A stretch of DNA of 9,275 nucleotides from a bacterium (GTDB lineage: Bacteria; Eremiobacterota; Eremiobacteria; Baltobacterales; Baltobacteraceae). This document shows, piece by piece, positions 1 through 6,307 of the stretch (position 1 is the stretch's first letter; each line of letters begins with the position of its first letter). The position numbers were made by a program, and so were the translations under genes. The DNA lies in contig JAJXXM010000098.1 of NCBI GenBank assembly GCA_021781095.1, positions 1-9,275 of the forward strand, given 5' to 3'. The notes under the pieces were generated by a model. The model ran no database searches, was not told where the DNA came from, and saw only the letters and a list, made by a program, of their open reading frames with translations.

Positions 1-1405
1 ATCTCGTTTCGAGCCCGAGCGCTTCGATCGCGGCCATCAGGCGCGCGACCGCGCCGCCGTCGATCGGCGTCTCGCTCTGAAAGCGGCAGCGCCAGTGATC
101 GACGCAGCGCGTCGACGAGCTCGCACGCGGCCACACCTGCGTGCCGCGATTGGTGATCATCGTCAAGCGCATCGGCTCGGCCTCGATCGCGAGCAGGCGC
201 TCCGCAAGTTCGGCGGGCGCACCGTCGTTCCAATCGATGAACATGTCGACGCCGACGCGGCGCTTTTCAACGGTGCCGGCTGAGGCCGCTTCGCGTTTCT
301 CCTCCGGCACGATGCAGCGGCCGATCTCGGGCGAGGCGAGCCGCGAAGGCACGCGCCCGAGCCGCTCGATGACGGCTTGTGCGAATTCGCTCGTCCCGAC
401 GCAACGGACGCTCTGCGCTCCGAAGATATCGCGCGTATGAATGCCGTCTTCGATCGTGCAGAGCCACGCATCCTGAATGCGCTTTGCGATCGCGCCCTGG
501 CCGATGTGTCCGAGCAGCATGATCGCGGCATTGAGCAGGCCCGAGGGATTGGCGATGCCTTGCCCCGCAATATCGGGCGCCGAACCGTGAATCGCCTCGA
601 ACATCGCGATATCGTCGCCGACGTTCGCCGACCCGGCCATGCCGACCGATCCGCAGAGTTCGGCGGCGACGTCGGAGAGAATATCGCCGTAGAGATTCGG
701 TAGGACGATGACGTCGAAGCGCTCCGGGTTGGTCGCGAGACGAGCGGCACCGATATCGACGATGAAATGTTCGTTTTCGATATCGGGATACTCGGCGGCG
801 ATTTCGGTGAAGACTCGGTGGAAGAGCCCGTCGGTCACCTTCATGATGTTGTCTTTGGTAAAGCAGGTGACGCGCTTGCGCTGGTGGGCGCGAGCGTATT
901 CGAATGCGTAGCGAACGATTCGTTCCGTGCCGCTGCGGGTGATCAGCTTGAGACACTGCGTCACATCGTCGGTCTGCCGGTGCTCGATCCCACCGTAGAC
1001 GTCCTCTTCGTTCTCGCGAATGACGACGAGATCCATCTCGGGGTGGAGCGTCGGAACGAAGGGCGCCATCGCGCGCGCCGGGCGAACGTTGGCGTAGAGC
1101 CCAAACATTTTGCGGATCGTGACGTTGAGGCTCTTATAACCCCCGCCTTGCGGCGTGGTGATCGGCGCTTTGAGCAGCAGCCGCGTCGATCCGAGCGTCT
1201 CGAGGGCCTCGTCGCCGATACCGCTCGATAGCCCCGAACGATAGACGCGCTCCCCGATCTCGATCGGGCGCGGCTCGATCTTCGCCCCGGCCGCGTTGAG
1301 GATCGCGAGGGTGGCATCCATAATCTCGGGGCCGATTCCATCGCCGTGGGCGATGGCGACCGGGACGGAGACGGCGGCTTCGGGAAGGGTATCGGCTGCA
1401 ATCAC
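1..1405 (-). CDS. icd: Isocitrate dehydrogenase, large Thermus/Rickettsia-type (3' end outside window)
   Basis: The protein oxidatively decarboxylates isocitrate to 2-oxoglutarate in the cytoplasmic TCA cycle. I read 468 codons without a stop down to base 2, so only the last few residues should be missing. Visible landmarks are HGDGIGPEI (about residues 20-28), the substrate loop GGGYKSLNVTIRKMFGLYANV (88-107, with Ser92 at the usual substrate/phospho-Ser site), RENEEDVYGGIEHRQ (130-144), the metal-binding NLYGDILSD (237-245) and HGSAPDIAG (273-281). A C-terminal extension after about residue 380 (VGVDMFIDWN, MITNRGTQVWP, CVDHWRCRF) is typical of the roughly 480-500-residue class and absent from E. 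coli Icd and LeuB. The start is GTG at 1405, eight bases after AAAGGAG. Asp278-Ile279 in the coenzyme loop, instead of Lys-Tyr, suggests NAD+ use. Isopropylmalate dehydrogenase is the main alternative, but the C-terminal domain argues against it. Confidence 0.93.
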   Translation of the reverse strand, partial: MIAADTLPEAAVSVPVAIAHGDGIGPEIMDATLAILNAAGAKIEPRPIEIGERVYRSGLSSGIGDEALETLGSTRLLLKAPITTPQGGGYKSLNVTIRKMFGLYANVRPARAMAPFVPTLHPEMDLVVIRENEEDVYGGIEHRQTDDVTQCLKLITRSGTERIVRYAFEYARAHQRKRVTCFTKDNIMKVTDGLFHRVFTEIAAEYPDIENEHFIVDIGAARLATNPERFDVIVLPNLYGDILSDVAAELCGSVGMAGSANVGDDIAMFEAIHGSAPDIAGQGIANPSGLLNAAIMLLGHIGQGAIAKRIQDAWLCTIEDGIHTRDIFGAQSVRCVGTSEFAQAVIERLGRVPSRLASPEIGRCIVPEEKREAASAGTVEKRRVGVDMFIDWNDGAPAELAERLLAIEAEPMRLTMITNRGTQVWPRASSSTRCVDHWRCRFQSETPIDGGAVARLMAAIEALGLETR

Positions 1406-1431
1406 AGGGCGGACTCCTTTTGTGAACTCAA

Positions 1432-1455
1432 ATGCATGAAATACTGTTCATGTAT
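1432..1455. promoter_or_regulatory. Inverted repeat, probable operator between icd and the winged-helix gene
   Basis: The arms ATGCATGAA (1432-1440) and TTCATGTAT (1447-1455) are inverted repeats matching at 8 of 9 positions around a 6-base spacer. The repeat covers the predicted icd start site. It lies immediately upstream of TATAAC (1458-1463), a possible -10 for the plus-strand regulator gene, so a bound protein could block both promoters. The size suits a dimeric winged-helix protein, and the adjacent regulator at 1515 is the obvious candidate. This is inference. Confidence 0.5.
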
Positions 1456-1484
1456 GGTATAACAGGTAATCCAGCGGCGGTCAA
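1456..1484 (-). promoter_or_regulatory. Predicted sigma-70-type promoter of icd
   Basis: Read on the minus strand, TTGACC (1484-1479) is followed after exactly 17 bases by TATACC (1461-1456). The -35 matches consensus at 5 of 6 positions and the -10 at 4 of 6. The predicted start site is near 1449, leaving a leader of roughly 44 bases before the GTG at 1405. This is inferred from consensus matching only. Confidence 0.55.
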
Positions 1485-1514
1485 TATCTACTGCGGCAGC
1501 GGAGGAGAAAAAAA

Positions 1515-1802
1515 ATGGAGGCTCGTTCTCGGTGGACCTTTTTAAGCAACCACGCCCACGTTACGGTTGCTCTCGCCCAGAACCCCGAACTGCGGCTCCG
1601 CGACCTCGCCGAACAGGTTGGGGTGACCGAGCGCGCCGTCGCGCAGATTCTCGTCGATCTCGAAGCCGCCGGCGTGATCTCGCGCGGTCGTGACGGGCGC
1701 CGCAACGTCTATACGGTGCACCGCGGAGTTCCGCTCCGCCATCCGCTCGAGTGCCACCGCGTCGTCGGCGATATTCTCGGCGCCGTTCTCGGCGAGTTGT
1801 AA
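1515..1802 (+). CDS. Small winged-helix (MarR/ArsR-like) transcriptional regulator
   Basis: This 95-residue protein is almost entirely one winged helix-turn-helix domain. A first helix contains WTFLSNHAHVTVALAQNP (7-24). The HTH follows: LRLRDLAEQVGVTERAV (26-42) with its recognition helix TERAVAQILVDLEAAG (38-53). The wing is GRDGRRNVYTVH (58-69), and the short tail contains PLRHPLE (73-79). The combination of SNHAHV, VTERAV and GRRNVYTV is that of a known family of small stand-alone regulators. No ligand domain or metal-binding cysteine cluster is seen (one Cys, residue 80). The ATG at 1515 follows GGAGGAG and a run of A. It is divergent from icd across about 110 bases holding an inverted repeat, which suggests control of itself and icd. 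The effector is unknown. Confidence 0.85.
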   Translation: MEARSRWTFLSNHAHVTVALAQNPELRLRDLAEQVGVTERAVAQILVDLEAAGVISRGRDGRRNVYTVHRGVPLRHPLECHRVVGDILGAVLGEL

Positions 1803-1841
1803 GCAGGCTCACCGCGCGCACGCGCGCGCCCTGGTAGGGTC

Positions 1842-1864
1842 GGAGGGCATTCTGCATTCCCTCC
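1842..1864 (+). terminator. Weak hairpin after the winged-helix gene, possible terminator
   Basis: GGAGGG (1842-1847) can pair with CCCTCC (1859-1864) around an 11-base loop, followed only by TTT. It lies 40 bases after the regulator stop and 26 bases before the next start. The short stem and poor U-tract make termination uncertain. The rest of the gap (1803-1889) shows no clear promoter. Confidence 0.3.
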
Positions 1865-1889
1865 TTTCCCAAACTCGGAGAACAGACTC

Positions 1890-2786
1890 ATGAAAACATC
1901 CCGACTCGTCGCGGCCGCATCGGTTGCCGCAGTGCTGCTGGCGGGGCTTCCCGCACTCGCTTCGATGATGGCCGCACCATCGATTGCGATACTTTCACCG
2001 GCCGCAGGTGCGACCGTGCGCGGATCGTCGATTCCGCTTCGCGTCGCCGTTCGCAATTATCGCCTCGAGTGTACGAACATCGGCAAAACCAATGCGCCGA
2101 TGGGAGAGGGGCACTACCACGTGATGGTCGACGGCATGGATATGGCCCATCTCGTCGGGCCATTCTGCTCGCCCTCGGTCGCCGTATCGGGGCGCGGACT
2201 CGCACCGGGGCGGCACACGATTACCGTCGCGCTCGCGACCGACGCGCACGCGTTGGCGAGTATGCCGACGAGCGTCACGTTTACGTACCAACCCGTCGGC
2301 ACGAGGCCGCTTCCAACTCCGAGCCGTTCCGGGCGTCCCTCGGTCGCCATTCTCTCGCCGCGCAACGGCGCGAGTGTCGGCAAACGCTTCACGCTCGTGC
2401 TCGGCGTCCACGATTTTCACCTTTCCTGCGGCCTCGAAGGGAAACGCGATATCGCCGGGTGGGGACACGTGCACGTCATGGTGCAACAGAGCGGCGAGAC
2501 GAGCGCCGCACCGCCGACGCCGTTGCTGGCGATGATGAAAACCCCGATGGGCATGAAGGCCGGTGCGATGATGATGAAGCAGAGTGGGATGTCGCAGAGT
2601 GCGTTGACCTCGATGCTCGGCATGTCGATGCCGGGAATGGTGGGCATGCCCTGTACGACGCGCATTCCGATCGATCTCTCCAGCTGGCACGGCGGCCCGG
2701 CGACGATTCTCGTCTTGCTGGCGAATGACGATCACATGCCCACGATGAACGCCGCGCCGGCGGTCCTACACGTGAATCTCCGCTGA
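1890..2786 (+). CDS. Exported two-domain protein with Met-rich insertion, possible metal-binding
   Basis: This 298-residue protein starts with a signal peptide (1-25: MKTSR, then a hydrophobic stretch ending PALAS), so it should be periplasmic or secreted. The rest is an internal duplication. Repeat 1 (about 30-135) has SIAILSP, LEC (Cys61), GEGHYHVMVDG (73-82), Cys93, LAPGRHTITVALATDAH (104-120). Repeat 2 (about 150-298) has SVAILSP, LSC (Cys180), GWGHVHVMVQ (190-199), Cys255, ATILVLLANDDH (271-282). The HxHVMV strand followed by an aspartate/histidine strand resembles DUF4399-like domains. Repeat 2 carries an extra segment, residues 215-253, with 13 methionines. Conserved His, paired Cys and the Met cluster would suit Cu(I)/Ag(I) binding, but this is inferred. 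The start follows CGGAGAA. The gene ends 8 bases before the Trx-Crp gene and is probably co-transcribed with it. Confidence 0.8.
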   Translation: MKTSRLVAAASVAAVLLAGLPALASMMAAPSIAILSPAAGATVRGSSIPLRVAVRNYRLECTNIGKTNAPMGEGHYHVMVDGMDMAHLVGPFCSPSVAVSGRGLAPGRHTITVALATDAHALASMPTSVTFTYQPVGTRPLPTPSRSGRPSVAILSPRNGASVGKRFTLVLGVHDFHLSCGLEGKRDIAGWGHVHVMVQQSGETSAAPPTPLLAMMKTPMGMKAGAMMMKQSGMSQSALTSMLGMSMPGMVGMPCTTRIPIDLSSWHGGPATILVLLANDDHMPTMNAAPAVLHVNLR

Positions 2787-2794
2787 GTTCACAC

Positions 2795-3787
2795 GTGGCG
2801 ATGCTCGCTCGCGAACGGGTCGTGCTCTATGTGGGCACGGCCTGTCCGTTCTCCGATCTCGCCGTCGAACGCGTTCGACGGGTGCTCGGGGAGTATCCCG
2901 AACTCCACGTCGCGGTGCGCGCGAAGGAGCGTGCGCACGAGGACGGCATCTCCCTGGTCGCGACGCCGACCCTCGTGCTCTCCGACGGCCGGCGCATCAC
3001 CGGAACGCCGAGCGAGGAGCGGCTGCGCCGGGTCTTTTCCTCGCTTCTCGGGAAAGAGTTGCCCGTGGCCAACAAGGTGTGGTACATCGAACGCAATCGG
3101 CTCTTTCACGGCGTTCCGCGCGACGAGATCGAGCGCTTCGCGCACCTGTTTCACGAGCGCGATTATGGCGCGAAAGAGATCGTCTTCTCCGAAGGCGACC
3201 TCGGCGATGCAATCTATCTCCTCAAAAGCGGGCACGTGCGGCTCTTCCGCTCCACCGAGGATGGGAAAGAGCTCACACTGGCGATCCTCGGCCCCGGCGA
3301 CGTCTTCGGCGAGCTCGCGCTTTTCGATGAGAGCCGACGGCAGACGTTTGCCGAAGCGCTCGATGCGACGCATATTTGTGCCGCCTCGGTCGACGATTTT
3401 ACGCGCCTGATGGGGCACCGCCCCGCACTTACCATGATGGTTGCCGGTGAGATGGCGCGACGCCGCCGGGAGATCGAAACGCGAATCGCCGGCTTGGCCT
3501 ACGGCTCGGTGCGCGCTCGTTTGCAACACGCACTGCGCCATCTAGCACGCGAGCATGGCGAAGCGCTCGAAAACGGAGAAGTGCGCATCGCCGTGCGGCT
3601 CTCGCACCAAGAGCTCGCTCAGCTCATCGGCACGTCGCGCGAAACCTGTACGCTCGAGCTAGGAAAATTGCAACTCGCCGGGCACCTCCGCGTCGACGAC
3701 GATCGCAATTTTGTCGTGCGCCCCGAACGGTTGGAACCCGGCGTGCTCGAACGGGTGCTGGGGCGCGTCGCCGGGCGCGCAGAATGA
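2795..3787 (+). CDS. Crp/Fnr-family regulator with N-terminal thioredoxin-like domain
   Basis: This is a 330-residue fusion. Residues 9-85 look like a small thioredoxin/glutaredoxin-like fold: strand VVLYVG, then CPFS (Cys17 to Ser20, a CxxS site) heading a helix, and VATPTLVL (55-62) with the cis-Pro-type TP before a strand. Residues 95-330 are a full Crp/Fnr protein. The cyclic-nucleotide-type barrel includes FSEGDLGDAIYLLKSGHVRLF (131-151) and GPGDVFGELALF (167-178). A dimerisation helix (about 207-235) and the HTH LSHQELAQLIGTSRETCTLELGKL (269-292) follow. The cAMP-contacting Arg-Ser of E. coli CRP aligns with Gln183-Thr184, so cAMP is not an assured ligand. Cysteines are 17, 195 and 285, and no Fnr-type iron-sulfur cysteine cluster is present. 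The start is GTG 2795 or ATG 2801; neither has a good ribosome site, which fits coupling to the gene 8 bases upstream. Confidence 0.88.
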   Translation: MAMLARERVVLYVGTACPFSDLAVERVRRVLGEYPELHVAVRAKERAHEDGISLVATPTLVLSDGRRITGTPSEERLRRVFSSLLGKELPVANKVWYIERNRLFHGVPRDEIERFAHLFHERDYGAKEIVFSEGDLGDAIYLLKSGHVRLFRSTEDGKELTLAILGPGDVFGELALFDESRRQTFAEALDATHICAASVDDFTRLMGHRPALTMMVAGEMARRRREIETRIAGLAYGSVRARLQHALRHLAREHGEALENGEVRIAVRLSHQELAQLIGTSRETCTLELGKLQLAGHLRVDDDRNFVVRPERLEPGVLERVLGRVAGRAE

Positions 3788-3788
3788 G

Positions 3789-3819
3789 AACGAGCCGCCG
3801 ATGTTCTCGGCGGCTCGTT
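3789..3819. terminator. Strong hairpin between convergent genes, probable bidirectional terminator
   Basis: AACGAGCCGCCG (3789-3800) pairs perfectly over 12 bp with CGGCGGCTCGTT (3808-3819) around the 7-base loop ATGTTCT. It begins one base after the Trx-Crp stop codon and lies 22 bases beyond the stop of the convergent receptor gene. The plus-strand tail is only TTTG; the minus-strand tail is TTCTCATTCT. Stem strength and position support a terminator serving both genes. Confidence 0.75.
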
Positions 3820-3841
3820 TGCATGGGCGTCTGCGTCGTGG

Positions 3842-6202
3842 TTAGGAGCGGTATCCGAAACTCACGACGACCGTCGGCGGCGCGATCGGCATCCCGACGA
3901 AGACGCCGTTCGGAAATGCGCCGAACGCCGAGCTATTATATTCGTAGACGTTCGCACGTTCGTTGAGGAGATTGTACCCGGAGAGCGTAATGCCGAAGCC
4001 TTTGCTTCCTGCGGGTTCCCAGGTGAGGTTTGCATCGAGCGTGCGGTAGGAGCGCAGCTGCGTCATCGACGGTGCGGCGGTGACGTTATCGAAGATGGTC
4101 TGCGCGCCGACGATCCGGTAATCCGCGTACCCGGTGAAGTGCGAGGTGACGAACGACGCACCGATATTGTAGAGATGGTTGGGAACGTAGGGTACGTTGG
4201 TGCCCGCTGTGACGTTGGCGCCCGACCCGCTGGTATAGGCGGTGGTATAGTAGGCGGCGTTTTGCGATGCGTTGATGAAGCCGAAGAGCCCGTTCGGGCC
4301 GCTCCCGGAGGTGAGCCGGAGGTGCGAGACGCCGAGCTCGACGCCGCTATAGCGCGAGTTGCCGGCGTTGGTGATCAGCGTGATCGCTCCCGATGCCACC
4401 GAAGCGGCCGCTTGCGTTGGGTTTTGGCCGAGGGCGTTCTCGTAATACGAGAGCGGCGCCGGCGCTTGGGAGAACGTGTTGTTGAAGTTGTCGCGATAGA
4501 TCCCCGCCGACCAGCGGAAGCGGTTATTGAATCCTCGGAGCCCGAGGTCGAAATCGGTCGATTGCTCGGGCTGCACGACGAGCGGCGCGACTTTCCCGGT
4601 CACCGAATCGATGACGTCGTTATAGTAGGCGCTAATCTCCGGCGGCTTGTAGGCCGTGCCGGTGCCGAGATAGGCGACGAGATTTTTTGCGAAGCGATAG
4701 CGTAGGCCGAGCGACGGTTCGAAGAATGCGTACGAATTTCCAACGCTAAAAGGTTGGGAGTAGAAGTAGCCGACGTACGGCGTCAGGCTCTCGGTGGTGA
4801 CGGAATCGAAACGCAAGCCGGGCTCGACGAGAAGCTTGCCGACGCGGTACGTATCCTCGGCATACTGCACGATCGAGTTCCGGTTTCCCGGTTGATCCCA
4901 AGCGTCGTTATAGGTAATTTGCGGTGCGAACCCGAGCGTCGGGCCCCAATATTCCGCGCTCTCTTCGTGCCCGTGTACGTATTGCCAGCCGAACTTCAAC
5001 GTGTTCTTCGAGGAGGTGTAGAACGTCGAGCGGGCGACAAATCCCAGCCGTTGGTCGCTGTTATGGTAGAGATGGTATGCGAAATCGGCGGGATTCGACG
5101 AAATCGTGCCGTTCATCCAGCTTTGCGCGAAGGTCGGTGCGAACGGTGAATTCGGCAAATAGGAAATCGTTGGGTCGGTGTACGACGTACGCGAGTAATC
5201 GGTGAGATAGCGGAAGAACGTGAGGCGCGTCGCAACCGCGGGGCTCCATTGCTTGACGAAATCGATGAGATCGAGATTCGTGTGCGCGATGTTGTACGAA
5301 TAGGTCTGATCCACCGGCCATTGGAAGGCGATGCCGTTGGTGGCGATCGAAGCGCCCGGTATGGCGTCGTTCGGGACGTCGTGAGGAACGTAGCCGGTGT
5401 TGCGGTCGTCGTTGTAGATAAAGCGCAGAAATCCGGAGCGGTGGAAGACCGGAACGATGAGGTTTCCGTAGATATAGTGGTTCCAATCGGGAACGTCGTT
5501 TTGAAAACCGCGGTAATATCCGGTTCCCGTGCCGATGACCGCTCGAACCCCAGCCGCATTCGCACCGGTATTGAAGATTGCGTCGCCACCGGTGCCGGCG
5601 TTATAGACCAAGCCGAACGAGCGCTTGAAAGCCGGGTCGAGGAGGTGGTAGGCGACGCTGCCGCCGAGCGAATCGATCGAGGTGTGCTCGGGATCGTTCA
5701 CGCCGCGATAGACGTTGACGGACTCCACCATGGGCGTTACGAAGGCGGTCGCGTTTCGTTGCGACGCCGAATTGGTGACGCCGCCGTTGAAGAGCCCGTT
5801 TAAGGGAATGCCGTCGAGCGTTTCGCCGAACTGCCCGCCGTTGAAACCGCGGAAGGATAGGTGAGTGCGAACGAGCCCGGAGCCGCCGAACGAAAATGCT
5901 TCGACGCTCGGCGAACTATTGAGAATGCTTTGGATACTCGAGATCGGGCCGGCGTGATCGATAACGTCTCGGCCGATCACCGAGCCGCTGAACGGCGAAA
6001 GAAACTGCTGTTTGCGCGAGCGCGATGCCCGGTTCGCCTTTGCGCGGACGCGAATGATCGTGCGCAGTGCCGCTGGTGAGGGCGAGGGTGAGGGGGTGGT
6101 GGCCGCGATCGCGCGGGCGCCGAATCCTGAGAGAGAGACGCCGAAAAAGGCGGAGAGAGTAAGGATTCGAAGGCCGGCTCGCAGCTCGTGGCGTGGGGTC
6201 AT
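3842..6202 (-). CDS. TonB-dependent outer-membrane receptor
   Basis: The 786-residue protein should form a 22-strand outer-membrane barrel with a periplasmic plug and import a ligand using TonB/ExbBD energy. A signal peptide (1-34, ending ARAIAA) is followed by a Ser-Pro linker. A possible TonB-box-like stretch is RTIIRV (47-52). The plug (about 65-190) includes VIGRDVIDHAG, SILNSSPSVEAF, LSFRGFNGGQFGETLDGIPLNG (115-136), VESVNVYRG (159-167) and SLGGSVAY (178-185). The remainder is rich in alternating aromatic strands, with late barrel motifs such as YKPPEISAYY and SGYNLLNERANVYEYN. It ends FGYRS rather than in a terminal Phe. I chose the ATG at 6202, preceded by AGGAGGAAGGC; a 12-codon in-frame extension to GTG 6238 precedes that ribosome site and spoils the signal peptide. 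The substrate cannot be told: no heme, metal or sugar partner gene is adjacent. Confidence 0.9.
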   Translation of the reverse strand: MTPRHELRAGLRILTLSAFFGVSLSGFGARAIAATTPSPSPSPAALRTIIRVRAKANRASRSRKQQFLSPFSGSVIGRDVIDHAGPISSIQSILNSSPSVEAFSFGGSGLVRTHLSFRGFNGGQFGETLDGIPLNGLFNGGVTNSASQRNATAFVTPMVESVNVYRGVNDPEHTSIDSLGGSVAYHLLDPAFKRSFGLVYNAGTGGDAIFNTGANAAGVRAVIGTGTGYYRGFQNDVPDWNHYIYGNLIVPVFHRSGFLRFIYNDDRNTGYVPHDVPNDAIPGASIATNGIAFQWPVDQTYSYNIAHTNLDLIDFVKQWSPAVATRLTFFRYLTDYSRTSYTDPTISYLPNSPFAPTFAQSWMNGTISSNPADFAYHLYHNSDQRLGFVARSTFYTSSKNTLKFGWQYVHGHEESAEYWGPTLGFAPQITYNDAWDQPGNRNSIVQYAEDTYRVGKLLVEPGLRFDSVTTESLTPYVGYFYSQPFSVGNSYAFFEPSLGLRYRFAKNLVAYLGTGTAYKPPEISAYYNDVIDSVTGKVAPLVVQPEQSTDFDLGLRGFNNRFRWSAGIYRDNFNNTFSQAPAPLSYYENALGQNPTQAAASVASGAITLITNAGNSRYSGVELGVSHLRLTSGSGPNGLFGFINASQNAAYYTTAYTSGSGANVTAGTNVPYVPNHLYNIGASFVTSHFTGYADYRIVGAQTIFDNVTAAPSMTQLRSYRTLDANLTWEPAGSKGFGITLSGYNLLNERANVYEYNSSAFGAFPNGVFVGMPIAPPTVVVSFGYRS

Positions 6203-6307
6203 GCCTTCCTCCTGAAGAGATCGGTGCGAAAGCCCCACTCTAGCAAAAAATCCTTAAGAAATGATTGTCCGAGGGGCTCGCGAGCTTCTCGGGAAGGAGG
6301 GTGCGGC
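6203..6307. promoter_or_regulatory. Divergent intergenic control region (receptor / TMEM175 genes)
   Basis: This 105-base gap separates the divergent starts. It holds both ribosome sites: AGGAGG for the receptor and AAGGAGG (6294-6300) for the TMEM175 gene. At its centre is an AT-rich block (6241-6268, with AAAAAA and CTTAAG) that stands out from the GC-rich surroundings and probably contains the promoters. I could not fit a convincing -35/-10 pair in either direction, and no clear operator repeat is visible. Confidence 0.4.

Noticed and set aside
95..1231. Plus-strand and other minus-strand open frames across the icd region.
   Set aside because: The minus-strand frame from GTG 1405 encodes conserved isocitrate dehydrogenase throughout; the others are shadows.
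1813..1829. A 17-base alternating pyrimidine-purine run (CGCGCGCACGCGCGCGC) that could favour Z-DNA.
   Set aside because: Short CG alternations are expected in such GC-rich sequence, and nothing ties this one to a function.
2772..2791. GTGAA and TTCAC inverted pair just before the Trx-Crp start, as a possible Crp-type autoregulatory site.
   Set aside because: The arms are 5 bases with a spacing unlike CRP or FNR boxes, and the site lies inside the preceding gene's end; chance is the simpler explanation.
3785..3820. A UGA codon at the end of the Trx-Crp gene followed one base later by a strong hairpin, as in a bacterial SECIS element, in a genome with tRNA-Sec.
   Set aside because: The Crp/Fnr protein is complete at this stop, the read-through frame is antisense to the receptor and looks non-coding, and the perfect 12-bp stem between convergent genes is better explained as a terminator.
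3788..5803. Long open frames on the plus strand opposite the receptor gene (for example 4139-4705 and 5249-5803).
   Set aside because: They are antisense shadows in GC-rich DNA, with biased Arg/Val/Gly composition and no ribosome sites or recognisable domains.
6188..6307. A 40-codon N-terminal extension of the TMEM175 gene starting at ATG 6188.
   Set aside because: It would overlap the start of the divergent receptor gene and bypass the good AAGGAGG at 6294-6300; the extension has no family similarity.
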